A stretch of DNA of 64,000 bases from Segetibacter aerophilus (GCF_007991655.1 NZ_BJYT01000019.1:1-64000); one strand, 5' to 3'; counted from the first letter of the stretch, positions 27,073 through 36,407 are shown. Program-made: numbers and translations. The notes: generated by a model not told the origin, from the sequence alone.

Positions 27073-28119
27073 ATGAGAAAATTTAAAGATCTGTCGTTTC
27101 AATTGATTGTACACGTTTTCCTAATAGGGACAATTTATTCAGCAACAGATTGTCTTGCACAAACAACACCAAAGCGCACGTTGCTTGCCCTGTCGAAAGC
27201 CAATCATACCCTAGCTTTAGTAGACCCTTCTACGTTGAAGATTATTTCTCAAATACCGGTGGGAACTGATCCTCACGAGCTCGTAGCCTCTTCGGATGGA
27301 CGCACTGCTTACGTTTGCATTTATGGTGGGGGCGCGCTACATGAAATAAATGTAATTGATCTTGTTGCGCAGAAATTATTGTCAAGTATTGACACCAGGC
27401 CTTTGTTTGGCCCGCATGATATAACCTATGTAGATGGAAAGGTTTGGTTTACCGCCGAAGGTTCTAAGGCAATTGGCAGGTACGACCCAGCGACAAGTAA
27501 ACTTGATTGGAGCATGGGCACCGGCCAGGATAGGACGCACATGATTTATGTGAGTGCTGATGCAAAAAAGATTTACACTACGAATATCTCTTCGGGCACT
27601 GTAAGCATTCTTGTTAATAGCTTAATTCAGCCAGGAAGAACGGCGCCACCAAATGCCCGGCCGCGTGAGGAGTGGTTTCATACAGTAGTACCGACTGCAA
27701 GAGGATCAGAAGGATTTGATGTCTCACCAAACGGAGATGAATTATGGACAGCAGCAAGTGAAGACGGAACGATTTCGATTATAGATCTTGCTGCAAAAAA
27801 GTTAGCAACGAAAATCGATGCTAAGGTGTTAGGCGCAAACCGGGTAAAGTTTACTCCAGATGGAACGCGGGTATTTATTTCGAGTCTGCAAAATGGAGAA
27901 TTGACTGTTTTTGATGCAAAATTGCGCAAAGAGGTAAAACGGCTCAAGCTTGGTAAAGGCGCAGCAGGAATTCTTATGGACCAGCAAGGTGCACGGGCAT
28001 TTGTCGCCTGTTCATCTGATAATTATATAGCTATAATTGATCTTACAACTTTGGAAGTTACCGGTCGTTTAGATGTTGGTGGGGTACCAGATGGGCTTGC
28101 ATGGGCTGTGCGTCCCTGA
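27073..28119 (+). CDS. YncE-like beta-propeller protein, exported
   Basis: From the ATG at 27073 the 348-residue protein starts with a signal peptide (KDLSFQLIVHVFLIGTIYSA, cleaved near CLAQ). It is made of YVTN/YncE beta-propeller repeats: TLALVDPSTLKIISQIPVGT, INVIDLVAQKLLSSIDTR, ISIIDLAAKKLATKIDA, LTVFDAKLRKEVKRLKLG and IAIIDLTTLEVTGRLDVGG. The last blade ends GVPDGLAWA. The family includes PQQ-associated and surface-layer propellers; no specific role can be given. An ATG at 27037 in frame is less likely because it precedes the signal peptide with polar residues. Confidence 0.85.
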   Translation: MRKFKDLSFQLIVHVFLIGTIYSATDCLAQTTPKRTLLALSKANHTLALVDPSTLKIISQIPVGTDPHELVASSDGRTAYVCIYGGGALHEINVIDLVAQKLLSSIDTRPLFGPHDITYVDGKVWFTAEGSKAIGRYDPATSKLDWSMGTGQDRTHMIYVSADAKKIYTTNISSGTVSILVNSLIQPGRTAPPNARPREEWFHTVVPTARGSEGFDVSPNGDELWTAASEDGTISIIDLAAKKLATKIDAKVLGANRVKFTPDGTRVFISSLQNGELTVFDAKLRKEVKRLKLGKGAAGILMDQQGARAFVACSSDNYIAIIDLTTLEVTGRLDVGGVPDGLAWAVRP

Positions 28120-28156
28120 GTTTTCCCGCTTAAGTTTTCAAACGTATATAAGAATA

Positions 28157-28217
28157 TACATTCACTGTCCTGCCAGCTCATCGTCTTTATTTTCTCAGTG
28201 TCAGGACAATGAATGTA
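28157..28217. terminator. bidirectional hairpin between YncE-like and SDR genes
   Basis: TACATTCACTGTCCTG and CAGGACAATGAATGTA form a 16-bp stem with one mismatch around a 29-base loop between converging genes. The T-run is weak, so function as a terminator is likely but not certain. Confidence 0.55.
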
Positions 28218-28246
28218 ATTAGTTATTAAAATTTAAACCCGAGTTT

Positions 28247-29056
28247 TTACGACTTTTTTGGTTCCTGCATTTTATTCATTTGTTCTGCGACCAATTTGTC
28301 AGGAATTACATTGCTCATCCCTACCATTGCTTTATTTTTTAATCCGGAGACTATTTTGTCATCTCCTTTCATCAAGGCCTGGTAGCCATCTTTAGCAACT
28401 TTTGCAGGGTCTGATAGTCCGGTGTCTAGTATTTTCGACGACTGCATATCTGCTTTATTAAAGAAGTCAGTGTCGGTTGCACCTGGTTGTAAGGCAGTAA
28501 GGGTAACTCCTGTATCTTTTAATTCGCTTATCAGTGCTTCAGTTAAATGCAATACATAGGCTTTTGTCGCGTGATAAACGGCCTGCCACGGACCCGGCAA
28601 CTCTGAAGCAATCGATGCCAGTTGTAATATTTTACCCTCGTTGCGTGCTACCATATCTTTTAGAAAGAGCTGTGTTAGTACCGTAAGTGAGCAGACGTTT
28701 AACTGGATTATTTCCAATAGCCGATTAATGTCCTGCTCTACAAAAAGTCCAAATTGTCCCTGGCCTGCATCATTAACCAACACATCTACTGTTAAGCCTT
28801 GACGCTTTACTTCATCGTATAACTCGAAGGCTGCATTGGATTGAAAAAGGTCTTTAGCAATGGTCGTTACGTGTATGTTATACTGTTGCTTTAGTTCAGA
28901 TGCGCGCTGTTGCAGGTCTGCTTCTGTTCGTGCCGAAAGAACAAGATTGTAACCATCTTCTGCAAAACACTTTGCGAGTTCATAACCGATGCCGCTTGTG
29001 CCGCCTGTTATTAGTACGTAACCTTTTTGACCATTATTTTCTGTTGCCATAAACAT
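28247..29056 (-). CDS. short-chain dehydrogenase/reductase
   Basis: The 269-residue enzyme has the SDR cofactor motif YVLITGGTSGIGYELAKCF (TGxxxGxG), then VNDAGQG, the catalytic Ser in LQLASIASELP and the YxxxK pair in YHATKAY, followed by the LQPGATDT loop. It would reduce or oxidise a small carbonyl or alcohol with NAD(P); the family is the DltE/YqjQ-like group of classical SDRs. The substrate is unknown. ATG at 29050 would serve equally well as the start. Single gene. Confidence 0.88.
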   Translation of the reverse strand: MFMATENNGQKGYVLITGGTSGIGYELAKCFAEDGYNLVLSARTEADLQQRASELKQQYNIHVTTIAKDLFQSNAAFELYDEVKRQGLTVDVLVNDAGQGQFGLFVEQDINRLLEIIQLNVCSLTVLTQLFLKDMVARNEGKILQLASIASELPGPWQAVYHATKAYVLHLTEALISELKDTGVTLTALQPGATDTDFFNKADMQSSKILDTGLSDPAKVAKDGYQALMKGDDKIVSGLKNKAMVGMSNVIPDKLVAEQMNKMQEPKKS

Positions 29057-29258
29057 TGTTTTAATAGTTGAAATAATACAGTTTGAAGCTTTTGGAGCAA
29101 GAAAGGTGAAACAAGAATTATTCCTGCTAAAAGTGTTGAAGAACCTTCGGTGGAAAAATTGAAAAAGAAATATTTATTACGAGCAAAGTCTTAAACAAAT
29201 GAATAAGTAGAACATTCGTGGGGTTTTAGATCAACAGTAAGATTTGGCATATTTTTAT

Positions 29259-29429
29259 TTAATATGTTTCCTTAAGAGATATGAGCTCTCTCAATATAGA
29301 AGTCGGACCATCATGGAAGTAAACGAAATGCATCTTGTATGATTTCATCTCCGGAGTGTTTGCAAGGTCCAAGAGTTTTGCCTGTAGCTGAGAAAATAGG
29401 TGGTGCCCATGTGCAGAAATTTCTTTCAT
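29259..29429 (-). CDS. small candidate protein, 56 residues
   Basis: An open frame begins ATG at 29429, preceded by AAAAAAGG as a possible ribosome-binding site and by in-frame stops. The peptide starts MKEISAHGHHLFSQLQAKLL and contains SYKMHFVYFHDGPTSILREL, a composition like a folded small protein rather than random translation. I do not recognise it. It is too short to be sure; conservation in relatives would decide. Confidence 0.35.
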   Translation of the reverse strand: MKEISAHGHHLFSQLQAKLLDLANTPEMKSYKMHFVYFHDGPTSILRELISLKETY

Positions 29430-29552
29430 CCTTTTTTAGTTTTACAACTTTCACTTGAAAAATCTCTTTAACCTTTGCACCACTTTTTCGCGAATAGAAT
29501 GGACTTTAAAAAAAAGTCGGTTTGACCGCGAAGGCTTAATAAAGATTTGCAG

Positions 29553-29608
29553 GTACAAGTGAGTGACACAACGATGTTGAAAGCGAACGAATGCCGGGGA
29601 ACAAAAAA
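29553..29608 (+). repeat. GTACAAG dispersed element, copy 7
   Basis: Box 1 GTACAAGTGAGTGACACAAC, then GATGTTGA, then CCGGGGAACAAAAAA ending 12 bp before the tex ATG. T/A subfamily, and one of the clearest examples of both boxes. Confidence 0.88.
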
Positions 29609-29620
29609 TAAAAAGTATTA

Positions 29621-31879
29621 ATGGAATTTGCACAAAGTATATCGGCTAAGCTACATGTGAGAACTGCACAGGTAGAAGCAGTTTTAGGGTTGTTGGAGGA
29701 AGGATCTACCATTCCATTTATTGCCCGTTACCGGAAAGACAAAACGGGTAATTTGGATGAAGTCCAAATCCAGCAAATACAGGACGAAGCTAAGTTTTTA
29801 AAAGAGTTTACCGAGCGTAAAGCTTTTATAGAAAAAGCAATTACCGAGCAGGGTAAAATGTCCGAAGAACTTCAAGCGAAATTAGATAAGACGACAACTG
29901 TTGCAGAGCTTGAAGACATTTATCTTCCTTACAAACCTAAGCGCAAAACCAAGGCGCAAACAGCACGTGAAAACGGACTGGAACTGTTGGCCTTGTTGCT
30001 GCTCGAGCAAAAAGATTTTGACATAAATGGAAAGGCTTCAGAATTTATTAATGAGAATGTAAAGAGCGCTGATGAAGCGTTGCAAGGTGCTCGTGATATT
30101 ATCGCAGAAACGGTGAATGAAGATGCAGAGGTGCGGGCTAAAGTGAGAAAGTTGTTTGAAGACAAAGCAACGTTGCAAAGCAAAGTGGTGGCAGATAAAG
30201 AGGCCGAAGGCATTAAATACAAGGACTATTTTGATTTTTCCGAACTGATTTCGAAAGTTCCTTCCCATCGCATACTGGCTATACTACGTGGCTTTTTAGA
30301 AGGTTATTTGCGTATTGGCATTTCACCGGATGAGGAGACTGCGGTTGAACTGATAGAAAATAAATACATCAGGGGATTAAGTAATTCTAATGAGCAAATA
30401 AAGAAAGCGATTAAGGATGCTTATCGTCGCCTGTTGCAGCCAAGTCTCGAAAGCGAATTCAGAACAGCCTTAAAGCAAAAAGGGGATGAGGATGCGATTA
30501 ATGTGTTTGCAGAAAATTTAAGGCAATTGTTGCTTAGCTCACCCTTAGGAAGTAAAAAAATTCTTGCCATTGACCCGGGTTATCGGACGGGATGTAAAGT
30601 GGTTTGCCTCGACGAAAAAGGTGAATTGAAGAAGACAAGCCTGATCTATATTCATGAAGGCAATAAGCAATACGAGGCGGAGCACATCATAAAAGACCTT
30701 GTTTCAAAGTACGAGATTGAGGTCTTTGCAATCGGAGACGGAACTGCGGGGCGGGAAACAGAACAGTTTATTAAGAAATTAAATCTTTGTCTGCCCGTGT
30801 TCATGGTAAATGAAGACGGAGCTTCGGTATACAGCGCATCGGAGACAGCCAGGGAAGAATTTCCTAACGAAGATGTTACGGTTAGAGGTTCAGTAAGTAT
30901 TGGCAGACGACTAATGGATCCGTTAGCTGAGTTGGTAAAAATAGATCCTAAAAGTATTGGAGTAGGGCAGTACCAGCACGATGTAAACCAATTCAGATTG
31001 AAGGAGAAACTCGACCAGACAGTGGAAAGCTGCGTGAATGCTGTTGGAGTAAATGTAAATACAGCAAGCAAACACCTGCTGAGTTACGTTAGCGGAATTG
31101 GTGGAACGCTTGCGGACAATATTGTAAAATATCGAAGCGAAATTGGCAGGTTCAAGAACAGAAAGGAACTGATGAAAGTACCAAGATTGGGTGGGAAAGC
31201 ATTTGAGCAGTGTGCAGGATTTCTGCGAATAAAAGAGGGTGAAAATCCACTGGACTCAAGTGCAGTACATCCCGAGGCGTATCCGTTAGTTCAACAGATG
31301 GCGAAAGACCTGGAGGTGGATGTAAAATCATTAATTGGTAATGAGACTTTGATAAAGACTATCAATCCAAAAAAATATGTTAGCGAACAGTTTGGTGAAC
31401 TAACCATTCAGGACATACTGAAAGAACTGCAAAAGCCAGGACTTGATCCGCGAAGTGAAGTTCAACAGTTTGAGTTCGCAAATATTTATAAACTTGAAGA
31501 TGTTACAGTAGGAATGGTGGTGCCGGGAGTAGTGACTAACATTACCCGCTTTGGAGCTTTTGTAGACATTGGTGTAAAACAAGATGGATTAGTTCATGTT
31601 TCTGAAATCTCTCATAAATACATAACTGATCCTAATGAAGCACTGAAACTGAACCAGCATGTACAAGTCAAAGTGTTGGAAGTGGATGTGGCAAGAAAAC
31701 GTATAGCGTTATCTATCAAACAAACACAGGAAGCACCGGCAAGAACTCAGAGGCCGCAACAGGGTTTTAAGCCGAGTAATAATAGTGGCCAAAATCAGGG
31801 TTTCAAAAAGCGCGAGCCGGAAGAGGCGTTGCCAATGAACGACGCACTAGCGATGCTGAAGAAGAAGTTTGGGAAGTAG
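29621..31879 (+). CDS. tex: Tex-family RNA-binding transcription accessory protein
   Basis: The 752-residue protein has the Tex layout: helical N-terminus with IPFIARYRKDKTGNLDEVQI near residue 30, the YqgF/RNase H-like domain starting KKILAIDPGYRTGCKVVCLD near 313, helix-hairpin-helix motifs (ASKHLLSYVSGIGGTLADNI, MKVPRLGGKAFEQCAGFLRI) around 480-540, and a C-terminal S1 RNA-binding domain (VGMVVPGVVTNITRFGAFVD near 630). The last 50 residues are a Gln/Asn/Pro-rich tail. Tex binds nucleic acid and affects transcription of several genes. Single gene, directly downstream of a GTACAAG element. Confidence 0.94.
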   Translation: MEFAQSISAKLHVRTAQVEAVLGLLEEGSTIPFIARYRKDKTGNLDEVQIQQIQDEAKFLKEFTERKAFIEKAITEQGKMSEELQAKLDKTTTVAELEDIYLPYKPKRKTKAQTARENGLELLALLLLEQKDFDINGKASEFINENVKSADEALQGARDIIAETVNEDAEVRAKVRKLFEDKATLQSKVVADKEAEGIKYKDYFDFSELISKVPSHRILAILRGFLEGYLRIGISPDEETAVELIENKYIRGLSNSNEQIKKAIKDAYRRLLQPSLESEFRTALKQKGDEDAINVFAENLRQLLLSSPLGSKKILAIDPGYRTGCKVVCLDEKGELKKTSLIYIHEGNKQYEAEHIIKDLVSKYEIEVFAIGDGTAGRETEQFIKKLNLCLPVFMVNEDGASVYSASETAREEFPNEDVTVRGSVSIGRRLMDPLAELVKIDPKSIGVGQYQHDVNQFRLKEKLDQTVESCVNAVGVNVNTASKHLLSYVSGIGGTLADNIVKYRSEIGRFKNRKELMKVPRLGGKAFEQCAGFLRIKEGENPLDSSAVHPEAYPLVQQMAKDLEVDVKSLIGNETLIKTINPKKYVSEQFGELTIQDILKELQKPGLDPRSEVQQFEFANIYKLEDVTVGMVVPGVVTNITRFGAFVDIGVKQDGLVHVSEISHKYITDPNEALKLNQHVQVKVLEVDVARKRIALSIKQTQEAPARTQRPQQGFKPSNNSGQNQGFKKREPEEALPMNDALAMLKKKFGK

Positions 31880-31880
31880 A

Positions 31881-31918
31881 ACGGGAACTGGGGATTGAAG
31901 GGAATTGAAGGGATGCGG
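31881..31918. repeat. short purine-rich word array after tex
   Basis: Starting two bases after the tex stop, ACGGGAACTGGGGATTGAAG, GGAATTGAAGG and GATGCGGGG repeat a G/A-rich word. Same style as the other intergenic word arrays, but short. Confidence 0.4.
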
Positions 31919-31920
31919 GG

Positions 31921-32235
31921 CTAAGCTGCAATTGCGTCTTTGTTTACAATGTTTCTTAGTTCTTGCTGTAAGAAACCTTTAAGACTTAAGTCTTCATCGA
32001 GCATTGGCCAATGTATTCCTTTACCGCCTGCTACCAGTTCATATTGAGCTAAATCTGTGGCTGAGGCATTAGATAGATTTTTATAAGACGAGATTTTTTG
32101 ACGAAGTATTGCTTTCGTGTTTAAGATGACTAACATAAGGTCTAACTCCTTGTGTATATCGACAGATACAATTGATAAACTCTCTTCAACTATCAACTGC
32201 TCTAATGCATCGTATTTATTTTGAGAAGTATTCAT
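31921..32235 (-). CDS. DUF2442 protein
   Basis: The 104-residue protein matches the DUF2442 style in its second half (KISSYKNLSNASATDLAQYE, then LVAGGKGIHWPMLDEDLSLK and GFLQQEL), where HWPxLDEDLSL is the family hallmark. Its first half, EESLSIVSVDIHKELDLMLV, is less typical. The gene overlaps the end of the DUF4160 gene by 20 bp, indicating translational coupling. DUF4160-DUF2442 pairs are widespread small gene pairs sometimes suggested to be toxin-antitoxin-like; no activity is shown. Confidence 0.75.
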   Translation of the reverse strand: MNTSQNKYDALEQLIVEESLSIVSVDIHKELDLMLVILNTKAILRQKISSYKNLSNASATDLAQYELVAGGKGIHWPMLDEDLSLKGFLQQELRNIVNKDAIAA

Positions 32236-32455
32236 TCCATCTGAGTTTAAGTTCTTTGAGATTTGATAACACCGCTTCCATAATTACCTTTTCTTCAGCT
32301 TTTGTAAAACCATCAAAGTAAGCTTGTTCGATTTCCGGCTCTAACCAAACTTTTCCTGAAGCATTGCCTTTTGTCACGTGTAGATGCATTGGTTCTCTAT
32401 TTTCATTACTGTAAAAAAAGAAACGAATTCCATTTATTGTCAGCAATGTTGGCAT
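32216..32455 (-). CDS. DUF4160 protein
   Basis: Starting at the ATG at 32455 the 79-residue protein reads MPTLLTINGIRFFFYSNENR then EPMHLHVTKGNASGKVWLEP, the defining DUF4160 pattern, ending LKELKLRWNEYFSK. The upstream in-frame ATG at 32503 would overlap the aat stop codon and adds residues absent in relatives. The family is small and cytoplasmic and usually paired with DUF2442, as here. Its location straight after aat on the same strand suggests readthrough transcription. Confidence 0.8.
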   Translation of the reverse strand: MPTLLTINGIRFFFYSNENREPMHLHVTKGNASGKVWLEPEIEQAYFDGFTKAEEKVIMEAVLSNLKELKLRWNEYFSK

Positions 32456-32499
32456 TACTACAAATATAAAGTTTCCTGCAATAATTTTTCTGAGGCCAT

Positions 32500-33144
32500 T
32501 CACCTCGCTCCCTTCACATACTCCATAAACACATCCCTCTCTATCATCCTTGCTCCCAGGCTTTCGAGGTGCTCGGTATATACCTGGCAGTCTATCAGTT
32601 GAACGCCTTCTTCTATCAGATGGCCTATATATTTTATAAATGCATACTTGCTGGCGTTACTTACATGACTAAACATGCTTTCACCAAAAAACATATTTCC
32701 AAGGCGTACGCCATACAAGCCCCCCGTTAATTCTCCGTTAACCCAAACTTCTGCGCTTTGTGCGTAACCCCTTTTATGTAGGTGCACGTATGCAGCTTCT
32801 ACATTGTCTGTTATCCAGGTTCCGTCCTGGCCTTCCCGTTCTTTTTCTTTGCAGGCTCTTATTACTGCCGGAAAAGCTTTGTCTATAGTAAATTCAAAAG
32901 CGTTGCGCTTGAGAAGCGCTTTCATGCTTTTACTTACTTTTAGTTCATTTGGAAATAATACAAATCGTGGATCGGGACACCACCACATGGGCACGTCTCC
33001 ATCAAACCAGGGAAAGATGCCTTTATGATAAGCCAATAACAATCGTTCTTCAGAAAGATCTCCACCAATAGCGAGCAGGCCATCCTGCAACGCCTCATTT
33101 ACGGGTGGAAACCAAAGATTATTATCGAGAACATATAAAGGCAT
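32500..33144 (-). CDS. aat: leucyl/phenylalanyl-tRNA-protein transferase
   Basis: A 214-residue enzyme that adds Leu or Phe from aminoacyl-tRNA to proteins with N-terminal Arg or Lys, marking them for ClpAP (N-degron pathway). Key family stretches are visible: WFPPVNEALQDGLLAIGGDL, LLLAYHKGIFPWF, WWCPDPRFVLFP, SAEVWVNGELTGGLYGVRLG and FFGESMFSHVSNASKYAF. Length is normal. It is followed by the DUF4160-DUF2442 pair. Confidence 0.94.
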   Translation of the reverse strand: MPLYVLDNNLWFPPVNEALQDGLLAIGGDLSEERLLLAYHKGIFPWFDGDVPMWWCPDPRFVLFPNELKVSKSMKALLKRNAFEFTIDKAFPAVIRACKEKEREGQDGTWITDNVEAAYVHLHKRGYAQSAEVWVNGELTGGLYGVRLGNMFFGESMFSHVSNASKYAFIKYIGHLIEEGVQLIDCQVYTEHLESLGARMIERDVFMEYVKGAR

Positions 33145-33239
33145 CCTTACTTGGGGGTGTTTTTGATAAAGTCTTATAAAATTCTTTCAGAAGACATTGA
33201 TACTTACCGGAATGTCTTTGTCAAAGCAAATTACTTCAA

Positions 33240-33298
33240 GTACAAGTAAGTGACACAACGATGTCGATAAGAATTCCTGAAAATTCGGTTAATAAAAC
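33240..33298 (+). repeat. GTACAAG dispersed element, copy 8
   Basis: Box 1 is GTACAAGTAAGTGACACAAC (one base changed), followed by GATGTCGA and, 25 nt after box 1, TTCGGTTAATAAAAC. T/A subfamily. It points at the SNF2 gene, 115 bp downstream. Confidence 0.84.
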
Positions 33299-33376
33299 TT
33301 CTAACAAGAAATAAACATTTTATCACACCCCAGCTTTCGATCTTTTTTATATGATTACCTGATTTTCTTAAAATAT

Positions 33377-33384
33377 TATGTTTG
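33377..33384 (+). promoter_or_regulatory. -7 box TATGTTTG for the SNF2 gene
   Basis: TATGTTTG fits TAnnTTTG exactly and lies 28 bp before the SNF2 ATG, downstream of GTACAAG copy 8. No TTTG at the usual -33 distance. Confidence 0.42.
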
Positions 33385-33412
33385 CAGCTTTATCAATTTA
33401 AAACGTGAGCGA

Positions 33413-36283
33413 ATGGCAGTAGTGAAAGTTGAAAAAAAAATTGCAATATTATTATCACCACATGAGCTGGATAGCAAGTTCCGGTTGCTGGAGTCACTGC
33501 ATATTCAGAAATCTGATAAAGGGATTGAGTACGACCTTTTTGATTTGCATAACAAAGAGCTGAATAAAAATTACCTGCACCTTCCGGAGGTCGTAAGAGA
33601 TCTGCTTGTTCACTTCAGCCCCGACGCATTCACCAAATTCCAGTATAAAGTAGGTCAACCCTTTCTTGATAAAAAGCCGACAGACGCCGAATTAAATCTT
33701 ATTCTTACAACAACCCATCGGCACTTTCACCAGTTATTTGATAAGCTAAAACCTTTTTCAGGTCTTCTTAAATGGTATCATAGAACCAGGCTTCCTGACG
33801 GTAAAAGTTTTCGAATGTCTCCCTGCGCTTTTAGTAGCTATAAGCCACAGCTCGTTTTTCATGTGGCTAACGAAAATGGCAGGCTTGTTTTAAAAACTGA
33901 GGTTATTCTCAATGGAGCGTCGTACAATCTGAAAGAGTTCAACCGGTATCATTTTTTGCTTGAAAATAGTAATGAGTATTTTCTGCTTTCTTATAAGGAC
34001 TACCAGACTTTGCGATGGCTTGCTGAAAAAAATCGGGGTCAGTATGGTGACGACCCGGTTGCATTTTCACAACACATACTTACTAAACTCGAGCTTGATT
34101 ATAAAGTAAATCGATATAATTTCTTCAGTAAAAAAGAGATTAGAACAATACCTGTTAACCGGGTGCTTCTTAGTGAATTGAATGGTTCTTTTTTAATGCT
34201 AACTCCACAATGGGTGTACGATGGGTTTGTGCTTGAAAACCCTTGGAAAGAAAGTTATGAAACGGTAGTGGACGGTGAGGCGGTAGAGATTGTTCGTAAT
34301 AAGGAAGCAGAAGATGAATTCCTGAAAAAGTTAGTGGGTATGCATGCAAATTTTTCAAATCAGCGTAATGGGTATTACTATGTTTCTTTTGGGGAGGCAC
34401 AAAAAAAACAATGGTTCTTAAAAACGTATCATCATCTTCTTGCCGAAGGTATCGAACTGGTAGGAATGGATATGTTGAACCATTTCAGGTACTCGCCATT
34501 TGAAGTAGCAACTACAGTAAAAATAAAGCAGGAAGAGAAGGGTAAAGTGCTGATGCAAATGACCGTGTCTTTTGGTAAAGAAGAATTGCGTTTGAGTGAA
34601 CTACAGAAGATGTTGCTGGCCGGGCAAAAAGCAGTGTTGTTAAAGGATGGAAGTTTGGGGGTTTTACACGAGGAATGGATGCAACAGTATTCGTCGATCC
34701 TAAAGCATGGAAAAATAAATAAAGACGAAATAGAAGTTGCGCGGGTGATGGCGATAAGCGAGCAACAATCAAACGGTGAGCGGCAGGTTTTAAAAACACT
34801 GATAAAAGATCAGTGGTGGCAGAAGTGGCAGCAGTGGCAAAATGGAAGCGACAATATTTATGAACTTCCCGCCTCTGTGAATGCGAGCCTGAGGCCATAC
34901 CAGCAAAAAGGATTTGAGTGGCTTACACTATTGGCCGAAGCGGGTGCAGGTGGATGTCTCGCTGACGATATGGGCCTTGGTAAAACACTACAGACAATTT
35001 GTTACTTGGCATATTATATTCATCATAATCCAGATTCTGTAAATATTATAGTTTGCCCTTCGTCTCTCATATTTAACTGGCAACAAGAGTTGCAAAAGTT
35101 TACTCCTGGAATTACATCCGTTGTATATCATGGTGCCTCCCGAAACGCCACAGATATTGCTAATACTAAAAGCCAGGTTATTATCACCAGCTATGGAACG
35201 GTACGTGCAGACTCGGATGTATTATTGGCAAATGATTATGGAGTTGCTGTAATTGATGAGAGCCACAATATTAAAAATCCTTCTGCCCAAATCACTACCG
35301 TCGTTAACATGATTCCTGCCCAGGTCCGCATTGCGTTGAGCGGTACACCTGTTGTTAATAATACTTTCGATTTGTACGCGCAACTCAATTTCGCGTTGCC
35401 AGGAATGTTTGGCAGTCGCGAGTTCTTTAAACGCGAATATGCAGATGCAATAGATCGAAATCATGATGAAGAAAAAATCAAAGCGCTTCAAAAGCTGACG
35501 GCGCCTTTTATCTTGCGAAGAACGAAAGAGCAGGTAGCAAAAGACCTTCCAGATAAAACTGAAATGATCTTGTGGTGCAAAATGAACAGCAGGCAACATG
35601 ACTTATACAATAACATTAAGGACCAGATCAGGGGAAATATCTTTCTCGATATTAAAAATAATGGCTTAAATAAGAGCAAACTAGCAGTGTTGCAAGGGAT
35701 GCTTAAACTAAGGCAAATTTGCAATTCTCCGTTATTGTTGCCGGTTTCGGAACAAGAGGCATGTACAGATTCAATCAAGACAGAAGTGTTGATTGGAGAA
35801 CTGAAAAACATTTTAAAGGAACATAAGGCACTTGTTTTTTCCCAGTTCAGCAGTATGCTTAACCTGCTTGCGGAAGAGTGCGATAAGCAAGACATTGCCT
35901 ATTATCATTTTGATGGTCAAACTCCCCCTGCAAAACGAATCGAAATGGTGAATGCCTTCCAGGAAAAAGACAACGCCACGAACTTGTTTTTAATTAGTCT
36001 GAAAGCAGGAAACACAGGTCTCACACTCACTGCTGCTGACTACGTTTTTCTGTTCGACCCTTGGTGGAACACAGCGGTGGAGCAACAGGCTATTGATAGA
36101 ACGCATCGTATCGGCCAAACAAAGAATGTGTTTGCTTATAAGATAATTTGTAAGGATACAATTGAAGAAAAGATCATCCAGTTACAACAGCGCAAGAAGA
36201 AGTTAGCAGAAGAACTCGTAGGTGAAGATGACGGATTTATTAAAGCTCTTAATGAAGAAGATATAGCCTATTTGTTTAGTTAA
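33413..36283 (+). CDS. SNF2-family DEAD/DEAH helicase
   Basis: A 956-residue ATP-dependent translocase. The N-terminal ~480 residues are a family-specific region with no motif I recognise. The SNF2 motor follows: RPYQQKGFEWLTLLAEAG and Walker A LADDMGLGKTLQT near 518, Walker B VIDESHNIKN near 615, LSGTPVVNN, then the C-terminal helicase lobe with SGLTLTAAD-like SLKAGNTGLTLTAADYVFLF, DPWWNTAVEQQAIDRTHRIG near 885. The last residues are a helical tail ending in EEDIAYLFS. Such proteins move along DNA and displace bound proteins, for example RNA polymerase in RapA. No restriction or DISARM-type partner lies beside it. Confidence 0.92.
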   Translation: MAVVKVEKKIAILLSPHELDSKFRLLESLHIQKSDKGIEYDLFDLHNKELNKNYLHLPEVVRDLLVHFSPDAFTKFQYKVGQPFLDKKPTDAELNLILTTTHRHFHQLFDKLKPFSGLLKWYHRTRLPDGKSFRMSPCAFSSYKPQLVFHVANENGRLVLKTEVILNGASYNLKEFNRYHFLLENSNEYFLLSYKDYQTLRWLAEKNRGQYGDDPVAFSQHILTKLELDYKVNRYNFFSKKEIRTIPVNRVLLSELNGSFLMLTPQWVYDGFVLENPWKESYETVVDGEAVEIVRNKEAEDEFLKKLVGMHANFSNQRNGYYYVSFGEAQKKQWFLKTYHHLLAEGIELVGMDMLNHFRYSPFEVATTVKIKQEEKGKVLMQMTVSFGKEELRLSELQKMLLAGQKAVLLKDGSLGVLHEEWMQQYSSILKHGKINKDEIEVARVMAISEQQSNGERQVLKTLIKDQWWQKWQQWQNGSDNIYELPASVNASLRPYQQKGFEWLTLLAEAGAGGCLADDMGLGKTLQTICYLAYYIHHNPDSVNIIVCPSSLIFNWQQELQKFTPGITSVVYHGASRNATDIANTKSQVIITSYGTVRADSDVLLANDYGVAVIDESHNIKNPSAQITTVVNMIPAQVRIALSGTPVVNNTFDLYAQLNFALPGMFGSREFFKREYADAIDRNHDEEKIKALQKLTAPFILRRTKEQVAKDLPDKTEMILWCKMNSRQHDLYNNIKDQIRGNIFLDIKNNGLNKSKLAVLQGMLKLRQICNSPLLLPVSEQEACTDSIKTEVLIGELKNILKEHKALVFSQFSSMLNLLAEECDKQDIAYYHFDGQTPPAKRIEMVNAFQEKDNATNLFLISLKAGNTGLTLTAADYVFLFDPWWNTAVEQQAIDRTHRIGQTKNVFAYKIICKDTIEEKIIQLQQRKKKLAEELVGEDDGFIKALNEEDIAYLFS

Positions 36284-36339
36284 GTTTTTGTTGCCGGCTT
36301 TGGTACACGCCCAAACATTGTTGTGTCACTCACTTGTAC
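36284..36339 (-). repeat. GTACAAG dispersed element, copy 9
   Basis: Minus-strand box 1 GTACAAGTGAGTGACACAAC, then AATGTTTG, then CCGGCAACAAAAAC whose end abuts the SNF2 stop codon. T/A subfamily, pointing into the 3' end of the SNF2 gene. Confidence 0.85.
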
Positions 36340-36407
36340 TTTAAAACATTTGGAGCAGAAATTCGTAAAAGAAAAAAATAGGAGTACTTGTCAACCGTGC
36401 TTTAAAA

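Larger units (their letters stand above)
29057..29620. other. intergenic region before tex, with a small candidate gene
   Basis: In these 564 bases I see a 56-codon minus-strand frame (29259-29429, listed separately) and GTACAAG copy 7. Nothing else stands out. Confidence 0.5.
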
